Both the position numbers and the translations under genes were made by a program. Shown piece by piece: positions 47,022 through 57,676 of a stretch of 64,000 nt of DNA (position 1 is its first letter; each line of letters starts with the position of its first letter). Under the pieces are notes generated by a model. The model had not been told where the DNA came from, searched no databases, and was given only the letters and a program-made list of their open reading frames with translations. The stretch spans positions 33,880,434 through 33,944,433 of the forward strand of contig JAFMSR010000005.1 of assembly GCA_022818135.1 (NCBI GenBank). Direction: 5' to 3'. Origin of the DNA: Saxidomus purpurata. Taxonomy: Eukaryota; Mollusca; Bivalvia; Venerida; Veneridae.

Positions 47022-48084
47022 TTAAAGAGGCACTCCCTACTTCTAGCAGATTATATTCTTGAAACATAGATTATGTGTTCAATGAACGTAAAATGACAAA
47101 TAAATACAATTTCAAAAGAAGAACCTATGGCGAAAAATGCCTCATTTTACCACAATTAATCAATATAGAGGCTTTCTGTAATAAATCGCATCCACCCATT
47201 AATCAGGCTGATGCAATTGCCCAATCGGGCTTTCGAAAATCAGCTTTTTTAAAAATGATTTTCTTCACTTGGAAAAGGTGTGAACACGTTGTGCATGATA
47301 AAAACATCTAAAAAAAAGTTTAAAAGTACAGAATTATTCATGTTTTCCTGCAAAAATTTGTCTCCGAATTGTGAAGAAAAGACATTTTTGGCATTTTCTT
47401 TTAAACTTATTGACAGAAAGTTCTAAAACAGCTCAGATTCATAGAAAATACACACATAATTATAAAGAAACCCAAATTAAGATACACAAAGGTACAGTTT
47501 GTTGCGCCGGTCCTTTTTTTGATTTCACATATAAAATATATGGAAACTGAAAGTAGAAGGGCCAAAAACCTGGCGCAAGAAATGGCTGGATGGAATTTGG
47601 TGATGTGGAGTTTTTTCATACCCTACTAATGCAAATAACATTCCCTAGCTGTTTCAGAAACATTCATGAAGATTTGCACTGAAAATCTTAAAAAATGTGT
47701 TTTTCAGTGATTTCAAACTTATTTTAATTGTGTTAAAAAATCTCAAGATGACTTTTATTCACTTTTTAATTTATTCTCTACATCTGAACTTTGTTATAGA
47801 ATGTAAATTATATGAAATTATTCATTTTTAAAAAAGTTTATTTTTGGAAGCCCGATCGGACAATTGCATCAGCCTGTTAATTGTACAACAACTCCACATA
47901 GATTATTGAATGGTTTACGGTACTGCAGTATATTTTAAATGATGATTTTATGCTGATTTTATCGATAATGACTGGGAATGCATAGCTGAAACTTCTAGGT
48001 TAAGTTATAATACTTCTAAAGTTTCTATTATTTATGTTTTGGAGGTTATTTAGTTGACATCAGTTATAGGGTATGTCCCTTTAA
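47022..48084. mobile_element. Second copy of the TTAAAG...CTTTAA element, inverted, interrupted
   Basis: It matches 18,137-18,505 in reverse complement from TTAAAGAGGCACTCCCTAC to GGTATGTCCCTTTAA. It is 385 bases once the nested insertion and one copy of its target duplication are removed, against 369 for the other copy. Confidence 0.85.
47204..47876. mobile_element. 673-bp MITE with 29-bp TIRs and 5-bp target duplication TTAAT
   Basis: The ends CAGGCTGATGCAATTG...CAATTGCATCAGCCTG are inverted repeats, 27 of 29 matching. TTAAT flanks both sides (47,199-47,203 and 47,877-47,881). The uninterrupted sister element at 18.3 kb carries the empty site CCCATTAATTGTAC. No transposase. Superfamily undetermined. 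Confidence 0.9.
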
Positions 48085-48817
48085 AATGGGACGTAGGTTG
48101 ATATTTAATGAACTTTGTAGGTTTTTGTTTTCAAAATATTTACTGGGTGTTTTTGGTGTTTTAGCGAGCTTCTGTTACCAGGGTCAGGGTCTATGACATA
48201 TAGCTAATGATATATACAGGTCCTATATGACTCTGAAAAACTTACAAGTCAGAATTGATGCAATATGAATAAGAAATCTTAGAAAAGCATCAAAAACCTC
48301 TGGTATTCCGTGAAGTAAAATTGTAAATGTTAAATTTGTTAAAAAAATGTTTAGTCCGTAGTTCCTGAACTACACAATTATTAAAAAAATTAATAGTTAC
48401 CAGTTTCGACAATTTTGCACTTTGTGTGACGCTTATAATTTTATATAGGAAATAGATTGTGGAATGTCTGCATTTGATAAAATGAGGTCAACTAAAATAT
48501 GGAGCCTTGCAGTGTTACTTACGTTTTATTAGCTTATTTATAAAGGTCAGATGACAGGTAATAAACACATACCACAAAAATATTTAATTTGTACAACTAG
48601 CATTGGTGTGTATAAAAATGTCCTTATGTGACCGAAAAATGGATTGGACCAGGATATATTCTGTATTTTAAAAAAATGCGTTCTAATTCTTAGGCATCGC
48701 ACTTTTCAGTCTTTGGCCTATCCCTGTCTTAGTTCACAAATGTTGTACACTACAGTTGAATCAGCACCAATAGCCACCTTCCTTAAGCAGCAAATATTGA
48801 TGTGTTACAGGGAACCA
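48085..48817. other. Unannotated sequence
   Basis: AT-rich; no gene or repeat recognised. Confidence 0.4.
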
Positions 48818-49863
48818 TTTTTGTGTTGCTCTTTCAGAGAAAAGGCGATGCATGTACACAAGGATCGCTTTGTCCGTCCGTCACATATACTTGACGTTGG
48901 CTATAACTTTGCCATTTTATGAGATTTCTTCATCAAACTTTCAAATTGCATTAGTTGTGATGCTGCCAACTTTTGTAGGTCAAGGTCATCTTTGATAGAG
49001 TTATGCCCCTTTTTGTACTTAGATTTTGGCTATAACTTTGCCATTTCTTAAGATTTATTCATCTAACTTTCAAATTGTATTGCAAAACAAACTTTCAAAT
49101 ATTGTAAAAGGGTCATATTTGACAGACTTATGTCCATTTTTAGCTCGACTATTCGAAGAATAAGGAGAGCTATCCTAGTCACCCGAGTGTCGGTGTCGGC
49201 GTAACCACTTATGTTAAAGTTTGCGTACCACCTCAAATATTTTCCAATTCAATTGTCATCTGGCTTTGAAACTTTGCACACTTGTTCACCATCATGCCCC
49301 CAACCTGTACACAGGAGGTAACTCTATCAAGCCTTTTGACAGAATTATGCCCCTTTTTCGACTTAGAATTTACGTTAAAGTTTGCGTACCACCTCAGATA
49401 ATTTCAAAGTCCATCGACATATGGCTTTGAAACTTTGCACACTTGTTCACCATCATGATCTCAACCTGTGTACAGGAGGAGGTCACTGTATCAAGCTTTT
49501 TACAATATTATGCCCCTTTTTTTACTTAGAACTTACGTTAAAGTTTGCGTACTACCTCAGATATTTTCAAAGTCCATTGACATATGCCTTTCAAACTTTG
49601 CACACTTGTTCACCATCATGATCCGAACCTGTGTACAGGAGGAGGTAACTGTATCAAGCATTTTGACATAATTATCCCCTTTAGAGACTCGTATACAGTC
49701 GGGATGGATATTATTTTATATTGTCAATCACTGAGAATAGTCGAGCGCGCTGTCTACTGACAGCTCTTGTTGCACATGGAGTTTGTCACAAAATTATTGG
49801 TTATTCTGACAAAGACTAGTGTAAGAGGGTGACACTAGTGTTTTACTGAACACCCATCTATAG
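48818..49863. repeat. Copy 2 of the 22.4-kb repeat, interrupted by a second element
   Basis: It starts TTGTGTTGCTCTTTCAGAGA and ends GGGTGACACTAGTGTTTTAC then TGAACACCCATCTA, matching 22,431-23,190. It has fewer internal units than copy 1 and is split at about 49,137-49,771. Confidence 0.8.
49137..49771. mobile_element. Nested 'TAGCTCGACTATTCGAAG' bivalve repeat
   Basis: It starts TTTTTAGCTCGACTATTCGA and ends GCGCTGTCTACTGACAGCTC then TTG. It contains three ~163-bp units starting GTTAAAGTTTGCGTACCACC (near 49,213, 49,374 and 49,539). I recognise it as recurrent in bivalve genomes. Non-coding. Confidence 0.8.
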
Positions 49864-49949
49864 TTATATTATATACCCCTGCATCATGCACCAACCTGCT
49901 TTAACTCGCCACATTTAATACATTTTTTACTATATCTACACAGATTCTG

Positions 49950-50130
49950 TTAGAACCAACAACCATGGAGTCAGTGGACATTATGAATCTAGCAACAGTT
50001 GCCTCCACCATTAAAGAAAGATCAGAAAGAAAATGGAGGAGAAACTGGAATCAATAGAAGCGAAACTCGTGTTGTTTAGAAGTCATCTAGATACACAATA
50101 TCAGCTGTTTATTGTCACTTCTCGCACATG
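49950..50130 (+). pseudogene. Possible frameshifted gene fragment
   Basis: After an acceptor-like CTACACAG, an ATG opens MESVDIMNLATVASTIKE. A different frame continues as MEEKLESIEAKLVLFRSHLD before a stop. The two frames together look like one charged, coiled-coil-like protein with a frameshift. No family recognised. Confidence 0.35.
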
Positions 50131-50199
50131 ACTTGTCAAGGGTAGTTCTAGGTATGTCGGCTCTGCAGAGTTTCGACTGGAAGTCACAACTTCAGTATA

Positions 50200-50222
50200 G
50201 ATTATAATAATAATAATAATAA
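50200..50222. repeat. (AAT)n microsatellite
   Basis: About seven ATA/AAT repeats. Confidence 0.85.
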
Positions 50223-50389
50223 TTGGCAAAGGAGAACAGATAGCTTAAAGGTAAGTTACGAATTTCTTAACTTTGATAGCAGCGTTCATGTAACTTTGAT
50301 AGATTTTAATGCAATCTCTTTGATGGTTCTGTCTATGTGGATAAAGGATCCCTTACAGATCACAGGATGGTGGTCTTCATCTGTAATTG

Positions 50390-52580
50390 TTACTAAAAAT
50401 CTCAATTTAAATTTTAGTAAAATGTTCATTGAAATGTTAAAGAAAATGTGACGGAAAAACACAAATTTTTAGAATTAAAAAAAAAAAGTTTGTTGGTAAC
50501 ACATATAACTGGAAATCTCAGTTTAAGTTTTAATAGAAAATGAAAATGTTACAGAATAATTGTCATTTTAAATGTTGAGAAAATAGAGTTGAAATGTTAA
50601 GGTAAGTGTTATGGAATATGTCATTTTCAATTTTAAGAAAAAACGTTGGTTTATATATGTTAAAGAAACTGTAACGGAAAATCTCAATTTAAATTTCAAG
50701 TAAAACATTTTGTTGATATATGGCTAAGAAAAATATCTGTTTTGGGCAACCCCCACCTACTTGATGAAACGAAACAAACTATGATGGCCTTGGTAATGGT
50801 TTTTTAAATGTTATATATTAATTCTGAATACATCTGAAATAAACAAAGTAGAAAGTAGAGCAAAAACCAAAAGAGGAGTCTTGAATTAGAAATTATAAAG
50901 CAACAGCCTGTAGCATTTAGTACTTAAGTGCAGGATTTACAATGTCAAAGTATGATTATTAACAACGGGAACTAGGGCTGGGTATTGCCAGCAAAAATTA
51001 CAATAAATGCAATATATTACTTTATTTTGCAATTGTATCATGATACTTATATTGCAAAGCATGTTTCAAAAAGAAAGTCAGAAAATATATAAATCAACAA
51101 ATTTTATCATAATAGTATTTATCTAAGCACATATACAATAGTACATTCAAGAAATATAGCATTTCAGGCTACAGATAGAAACCTTATAATTGTGTATTAT
51201 GTTACAAAATGTAACTTAATTGAATAGAAAATAACTCATGAGCTACGGTATTTCCCCGCTTATAAGACAAGGAAATAAAGTCCCGATTATTGCCTCAAAG
51301 TGGGGTCCTCGTCTTATAAGCGAGGCCACAAGAATCAACCAAAAATAAAAATCAATCCTACATACATTTGTGATGAAATCGGCAATACCGAATGTCGTCC
51401 CGCGAGTGTCTATGTGCAGACGACAGTCGAACAATTACCGGTACCGTACATTGGCATATTACGTTATTGTGTTAACTCACCTCCGCTGTCGATCGCAAAT
51501 GTCGCCATTTGCAATTATTTAAAGAATCTGAAGGTAAACTTTGCGAAAATAAGTGGTGCAGTCATATTTGTTTTTTCCCGGTTTGGTATAAGCGGCCTAA
51601 AATTGATATCAGAATCAAGCGTTGTAACAGCGTTTATTGTAAAGAAACCCGATAATCAGTCTAGTCTGTGTATTGTTAATTCGGATATTGATTTTTGTTG
51701 ACACTTTGAGACGATAATTGCGTCCGGTAAATACGTGTCATCGGCTGATTAATCAATTTATGAAAACATCTGGCGGCTTGTGTATAACTAGTAAGAGTGC
51801 CCAGGATTCCCCAAATTAGCGGCAATTACGTCGTTGTTAAGGAGCGAGAGGCTTAGACAAAAGGCCGAAAGTTTTATTTGAATTTTTTTTAAAGAAAATA
51901 TTACTGAAAATCTCAATTTAAATTTTGATAGAATAATCATTGAAATGCTAAACAAAATGTTACGAAATATGTCATTTCAAATGTTCGTTGATCTGTAATA
52001 GGAAATGTTGCGAAAATTCTCAATTCAAATTTCAGTTGAAATGTTTGAGAAAATGTTACGGAATATGTCATTTTAAACATTACGGTTAAGCAAATATTCG
52101 TTGATCTGTTATAGAAATGTTACGGAAAATCTCAAATTGAATATTAAGAAAAAGCGTTCCTTGAGAGAATGTTCGTGAAAATCTCAATCCAAATTTTAAT
52201 AAAATGTTTTTTGAAATGTTAAAGAAAATGTAATGGAATATGTTATTTTAAATGTTGAGAAAGTTGAGTTGAAATGTTAAGGAAAGTGGAATGTGTCATT
52301 TTCAATTTGAAGGAAAAAGGTTGGTTGATGTGTTAAAGAACATGTAACAGCAAATCTCATAAATTTAATAAAATGTCTGTTCAAATGTTTAAGAAAATGT
52401 TACAGAATAATGTAAAGAAAATTTCGTTTGAAATGTTCAAAGAAAATGTTAAGAACGTGTTATTTTCAATATTAAAAAACGTCTCGTGTCCAAATCTCAT
52501 GTATGCAAATCTGAGAGCCCAAAATGTTAAACACCCCCAAAATTTGATGTCAAATCACAAAATTATAGAGTAATGAAATT
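50390..52580. repeat. AT-rich degenerate tandem array, interrupted
   Basis: Phrases such as GAAATGTTAAAGAAAATGTT, ACGGAAAATCTCAATTTAAA and GTCATTTTAAATGTTGAGAA recur dozens of times at 50,390-50,740 and 51,895-52,480. The block between them, about 50,745-51,890, has different composition and looks inserted. Confidence 0.6.
51240..51890. mobile_element. Fragment of a DNA element with CCGCTTATAAGAC inverted motif
   Basis: CCCCGCTTATAAGAC at 51,252 and GTCTTATAAGCGAGG at 51,312 are inverted repeats about 45 bases apart. This motif recalls termini of pogo/Tigger-like elements, but a matching distal end was not found. The plus-strand ORF at 51,300-51,701 (133 codons) shows no transposase motif and is not called as a gene. 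Confidence 0.4.
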
Positions 52581-53438
52581 ATTGTTGCTTGAAGTACATG
52601 AAGTACTTCGCTAATTAAAAACATGGGATAACTGTACACTGCCAGGAGGCAGGGGATAGTTTTGAATGCAGTTAAATTGTAGTCCAGGAGTGATCAGGGT
52701 GTTCAATAGACTTGGAAAATCAAGGGTCATTGACTCTTCAGCCTAAATTTTCAAGGGTCAAAATCAAATTTTTAAGAGTCAATGTGCCAATTTTAAGGGT
52801 TGGGTCAAGTGTCATCGGGTTTAGGTAATATATCCTAGGCTTGCATTTCATATTTTTTTGTTTGTGTCCTGCTTTTCAGTCGTATTTTCTAATGATTTTC
52901 TAATAATTAGATAGCTGCTCATCCTAGGTTTTATCAACTGAAAATTACGTTGTTCCCGAATTAGTCACATATTTTCGCGATCTCGCATGTCAATTCTGTC
53001 ATTCCCCCCTCCCAACCGATTTTAACAGTTTTAATACAAAAAAAATGTAAAAAAAATATTCAGTTAATATTTAGATGTGAAATACTGGAGGTGCCAGATA
53101 ATGCCCGCTGATAATTAAAGTACGTAGAGAAAAAATTACGTCCGTAACAATTTTGAAAGTCTTCGAAATCAGTGCTGGTCGAGTTTTATCAAGTTTTAAA
53201 ACATAAAAGCATGTGCTAATGTCAGTAATGACATATGATTATCGAAATAACAGAAAATATTTAATTGTCTTTTGATTTCGTCTTTCCGGCGATGTGTGAA
53301 TTACAATACACCGAGTCGTGTCAGAGTCGGCCGCTCATTAGTCCGTGTTATAGAAATTCGCCGAGGTCTATCATTGTTTATCAATTAACACCTTTGATGA
53401 CGAGCGAGACGGCCACGTGCTAATTGATAGGTAGTGAA
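52581..53438. other. Unannotated sequence with AAGGGTCA phrases
   Basis: Several direct repeats of TCAAGGGTCA or TTAAGGGT lie at 52,725-52,800. No gene. Confidence 0.4.
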
Positions 53439-53938
53439 NNNNNNNNNNNNNNNNNNNNNNNNNNNNNNNNNNNNNNNNNNNNNNNNNNNNNNNNNNNNNN
53501 NNNNNNNNNNNNNNNNNNNNNNNNNNNNNNNNNNNNNNNNNNNNNNNNNNNNNNNNNNNNNNNNNNNNNNNNNNNNNNNNNNNNNNNNNNNNNNNNNNNN
53601 NNNNNNNNNNNNNNNNNNNNNNNNNNNNNNNNNNNNNNNNNNNNNNNNNNNNNNNNNNNNNNNNNNNNNNNNNNNNNNNNNNNNNNNNNNNNNNNNNNNN
53701 NNNNNNNNNNNNNNNNNNNNNNNNNNNNNNNNNNNNNNNNNNNNNNNNNNNNNNNNNNNNNNNNNNNNNNNNNNNNNNNNNNNNNNNNNNNNNNNNNNNN
53801 NNNNNNNNNNNNNNNNNNNNNNNNNNNNNNNNNNNNNNNNNNNNNNNNNNNNNNNNNNNNNNNNNNNNNNNNNNNNNNNNNNNNNNNNNNNNNNNNNNNN
53901 NNNNNNNNNNNNNNNNNNNNNNNNNNNNNNNNNNNNNN
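53439..53938. other. Assembly gap (500 N)
   Basis: Exactly 500 N, a placeholder of unknown true length. Confidence 1.
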
Positions 53939-54690
53939 ATATTATTAAAAACATTTAAAGCGTGACATCGAAAACAAATTTCTGTGGTCGGTTGATGTAA
54001 AGGTGTGTTTATTTCAAAATAAAATTTGAAAAATTAATTTCTTCCGTGTCCTTAGGCGACCTGTCGTACATGTAAATCAATTTGTACTTATTTATTATAA
54101 TAAGTGTAAACACGTTTTTACGAGTCTGAATCAAAGTCATGATTGTCAATTTTTAATATATTAGTAACTTGACGTATCAAGTCATAATGGGGAAAAAGTC
54201 TGAGTCACACGGTGGGGTAAGGTTTGTGGTAGGGTGGTTGGGGTGGGGAGTAAGGGGCAGAGGGGGAGGGGGGGGGGGGCTTTCAGATATGTTTATGTGG
54301 ATGTGAACATGCATCATGACCAATTAAGTGTTACGTCATTATTTATATGTACGTTCTATTACATTGACAAATTAGACCTCATTCACCGACGACGACCTAG
54401 AACAATAAATATTTCAATACCAGTTCGATCATTCAACATACTTGATGTACAGTTTTATAATGATAAATACACTTGAACTAAATTGCTGTTATACATAACT
54501 AGTATTGTTTTTGTCACACTCTTGGCCACCATCGCTCGTTTGCTTTTTGTTTTTGTTGCTTTTTTCTTGTAAAAAAGACAAGAGTATACAAACGAGCGAG
54601 GGGGTTTTTGCGTTTTCGTCAGATGCTTAGCGAATCCTCTTCTGCAACTTAACCTGACCACGATAATATTCCAAGACCTGAGTTCTTAAA
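53939..54690. other. Unannotated sequence with poly-G tract
   Basis: A G-rich tract lies at about 54,228-54,281. No gene recognised. Confidence 0.4.
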
Positions 54691-54694
54691 AGCT

Positions 54695-54900
54695 ACAGTA
54701 AACTCCGTATATATCCACTCCGGATACAACAAACCTTTTTCGCCCGATTTTTCCCTTCTTTGTTTTACAAAAAATATACAGTTATAACGTACACCGGCTA
54801 TAACGAATCTTCGGATATAAGGAACCATAATTTCTGGCCCAAAAGTGAAAAATCTACTTCTATGTCTAAGCCGTGTTGGTCACCATCCCCATTTTTATAT
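54695..54900. mobile_element. Probable terminal fragment of a pogo/Tigger-like DNA transposon
   Basis: ACAGTAAACTCCGTATATATCC followed by repeated phrases of the type 'TATAACGAA' and 'GGATATAAGGAACC' resembles the terminal region of pogo-type mariner relatives (CAGT...CCGTTATAACGAAC). Only one end was found and there is no transposase. Confidence 0.4.
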
Positions 54901-56192
54901 ACAAGAAAGCGGTATACTAGAGTACAGGTTTAAAAGTTAGCAGAAGATAGATATCGCATCTGACAGAAAAACGCTAAAAACATAGAGACCAGCGATTCGG
55001 ATCAGCCTATTGACACGGCAATGTGATCACAGTTGAACCCGAGACAATGATCAGCTTTTTCTGAACTTTTTACGACGGAGGTAATGTTAATACATTTGAT
55101 ACTATGTAAGGTGTGATCGTGATTAAGCGAACACTTGCCCTGAGCCGACATCCGAACCCTGTATTCGGCCTTGAAATAAAATTTTAAAAATACATTTAAA
55201 AAAACTGAGAAAACATCCATCTGCTTTGAAAAACCAATTTTGTTGATCTCATGGCTGACTGCTTAAAACAGGCTCAATTGTATTTTATTGGCCTTTGGAT
55301 TCAGCGGTATTTGGAATTTCGAGTTATAAAAGAATCTGTTGACATTTGGTGTATCTGTGTCTACAAGGTGATGCAATAAGTATTGAAACGAATAGCGTTT
55401 CTTTGAGAAAAGTCCTTTGTAGTTCGTAAAAGTGTCTCTTTTTGACTTGCCTATTTTCCTTATTACTCCATTATTGTGCTTCAAGAAAATTTCGATTTCT
55501 AATGATGAGTCTGGTCTCGCTAATTCTTGCAATCATTCAGTAACACGGCTAACTGTTTATACCTTAACTACACCATGTAAGTGTGCTGCTAACTATTTTT
55601 ATATCTAAAGCCATTTTTCACTTTCTAGACGAGAGCGTAAAAGTTATGTAGCCTTTAGAAGAAAGTGGTCTTGCACACGTCCCCGTTGCATCATGATAGT
55701 TTGGAAATACCTCACCACCTCATCCTCAAGTGTGGCCAATTTGTTCTGAATAACACGCCATTACCAGCCACGGCTAAATGTGTTGCTGGAACGAGTTAAT
55801 CTATGTCATTGTGCTTAACACAACATTAGTTGATAAGTAAAGTTACATAGTAAGCAAGGTTAAATATTTGACAAAAAGAACGTTTAATAAATGATATATT
55901 TAATGAATCCGTGTGTAATATTTCTCACATGCTAACCTAATTTCTACTGCCGTAACATTTGACCGAGGTTCTAAAGTAGTAACAACCTGTACATAAATCA
56001 AGCAAGTTTGTGGGTCGACTTTTACACCTAGCACACTCTTGCTTAAAAATTTTATGACTGTTGCCTCGTCATTTTTGCATTACGTGAGCTGAATTCTGCG
56101 ACCTAGTCGTATACGTACGTTCTTTCATAGCAAATTTTAATCAAATATTTTCGTTTCTTTTCCGTGAGGTGTGCAAACACCAATATGTATGT
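54901..56192. other. Mostly unannotated sequence
   Basis: A minus-strand ORF at 55,263-55,532 (89 codons, with FSKKRYSFQYLLHHLVDTDT) has protein-like composition but no recognised family and no neighbouring exon; a decayed element ORF is possible. Confidence 0.35.
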
Positions 56193-56293
56193 ATTAGATA
56201 GAGTACTGTTTGCGAGAATAATTACGTCATTTCGAGGAGACGTAGCCTGCGAAATATGACGTATTTATTTGAGTTAACAGTACTTTATCTATT
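56193..56293. repeat. Imperfect hairpin with ~42-bp arms
   Basis: TAGATAGAGTACTGTTTGCG ... TTACGTCATTTCG pairs with CGAAATATGACGTATTTATT ... AACAGTACTTTATCTA around a short loop. Confidence 0.8.
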
Positions 56294-56344
56294 TTGTATT
56301 ATGGCGCATTTTGCTCTGGTGCGCTATTGCAACTGTTTTCTATT

Positions 56345-56478
56345 GTATAATATGTTCTCTATTGTATAGATATGTTCTCTATTGTGATATGTTTTTATTG
56401 TAGATAGATCATGTTCTCTATTGTAGATAGATCATGTTTTCTACTGTAGGTAGATCATGTTCTCTATCGTAGATAAAT
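56345..56478. repeat. 23-bp minisatellite
   Basis: About five units of ATGTTCTCTATTGTAGATAG plus ATC, with variants. Confidence 0.85.
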
Positions 56479-57598
56479 AAGCTCCATGGCCCTCAACACA
56501 CAGTGTAAATTATCAGAAATACAACTTACATTGTTTTCCTATAGATAAATACAGAAGCCATAAAACAAATCAATTAATAGCATCGCACAAGTCATGTATT
56601 CCCTTGTGCATGTTTTTCTTTCAATATCAGAACATTTAGTTTAACAATATTTTATTTATCAAATATCATGTAAGTACAATATACATTACAAAGACAAGGG
56701 ATCGAGTAGTAAGCTAAGAAGCTTTGAACCTTCCAAAATCAGAACATTTGCAGTGTAAACCTTCATATATGCAAGTATATTGTCAGAGGATTCCGATTTT
56801 TTCAAAGGTGTAATGAGAGAGGGGCCGCTGCCTTAAATTCACCTGAAATGCGAAACTTTGGTCAACGTTTCTTTCTTGTTTCGTTATCGTTCAATATTTC
56901 GAAATATACAATCGCCTTGACTGATTCAATGTCTAATTAGTGTTGATGTTTTCAGCTTAACTTGATGTTCACAAACGTGCGTACACATAAAAGCATGTCC
57001 AGAAAATCAAAAACCTGTACCGGTGTCGGAAGCGCAGTACAAGAATAAATTTGACGATGACTATCAGACACTAAAAGGATGTTGAGAATGCTTTTGCTTA
57101 TCTCTATAAAAAAAAGTGTAGATGCACGTGTAAAATTATGACTTCGATTTTTTTTGTCTGGAGTACGTAAAGTATTATTGAGTGAAATGGAAGTGCGGTG
57201 GACACATAGAGGCCATATTGAATTCATCCCCTCACTGAAATAGGGATGAAATATGGTTACAAAAATGAAAATACTTATAGTGCACAAGCGGTCAGCTGTT
57301 TTTACCGTAGGCGATAATAAAAGTTTGCAAGCCCAAATCATTTGTGGATGTAGCAATCTAATGTGTTTGCATTATTTGCAAATTTAAAGAAATATCGCAC
57401 ACTTTTTCAGTTATAGATATTATACAAGACGGTGTCTAAATATGAAATATAAAAAGGTTGCATTGCCGAAGAACATTTCCAGTTTCATTGAAGAAAAAAA
57501 CACATCGGACTTTGAAAAATAAACAAAATTACACAGAAATTAAATATAACTTAATTATTAATCCATAAATTTCATTTTGATAATTTAAAAATACTTAC
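56479..57598. other. Unannotated sequence, probable intron
   Basis: Lies on the 3' side of the candidate signal-peptide exon. A splice-bounded minus-strand stretch at about 57,020-57,108 (acceptor TTTTTTTTATAG, then IEISKS in an AG-split frame) is consistent with an exon only if the preceding exon ends in phase 1; low support. Confidence 0.35.
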
Positions 57599-57676
57599 CA
57601 TAGTAGTCTGTGAGATCAAATTCACAAGGAGCACTAAACACAAAACGGCTTTAACAATCACAGAAACTCCCGCCAT
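57599..57676 (-). CDS. Candidate first coding exon with signal peptide
   Basis: On the minus strand ATG opens MAGVSVIVKA followed by the hydrophobic VLCLVLLVNLIS, then QTTM and a GTAAGT donor: 26 codons ending in phase 0. G at +4 and A at -3 give a fair initiation context (ATAATGG). It is upstream of, and on the same strand as, the metalloprotease, which needs a secretion signal, so it could be its first exon; the 28-kb distance, a gap and lack of intermediate exons leave this unproven. The same DNA is also open in another frame (FVFSAPCEFDLTDYYG), so an internal-exon reading is possible. Confidence 0.5.

Noticed and set aside
47204..47876. piggyBac-type element with TTAA target site
   Set aside because: TTAA is contained in the duplicated TTAAT, but the perfect TIRs begin right after the fifth base, so the duplication is better read as 5 bp.
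51300..51701. 133-codon ORF as a transposase gene
   Set aside because: No DDE or helix-turn-helix signature visible, and it starts inside an inverted terminal-like motif.
55263..55532. 89-codon minus-strand ORF as a gene
   Set aside because: Protein-like, but no recognised motif, signal or flanking exon; left as an unassigned open frame.
57020..57108. Second exon of the signal-peptide gene
   Set aside because: The acceptor is strong, but the phase-0 continuation from the 57.6-kb exon meets a TAA at the second codon. It works only with the alternative frame.
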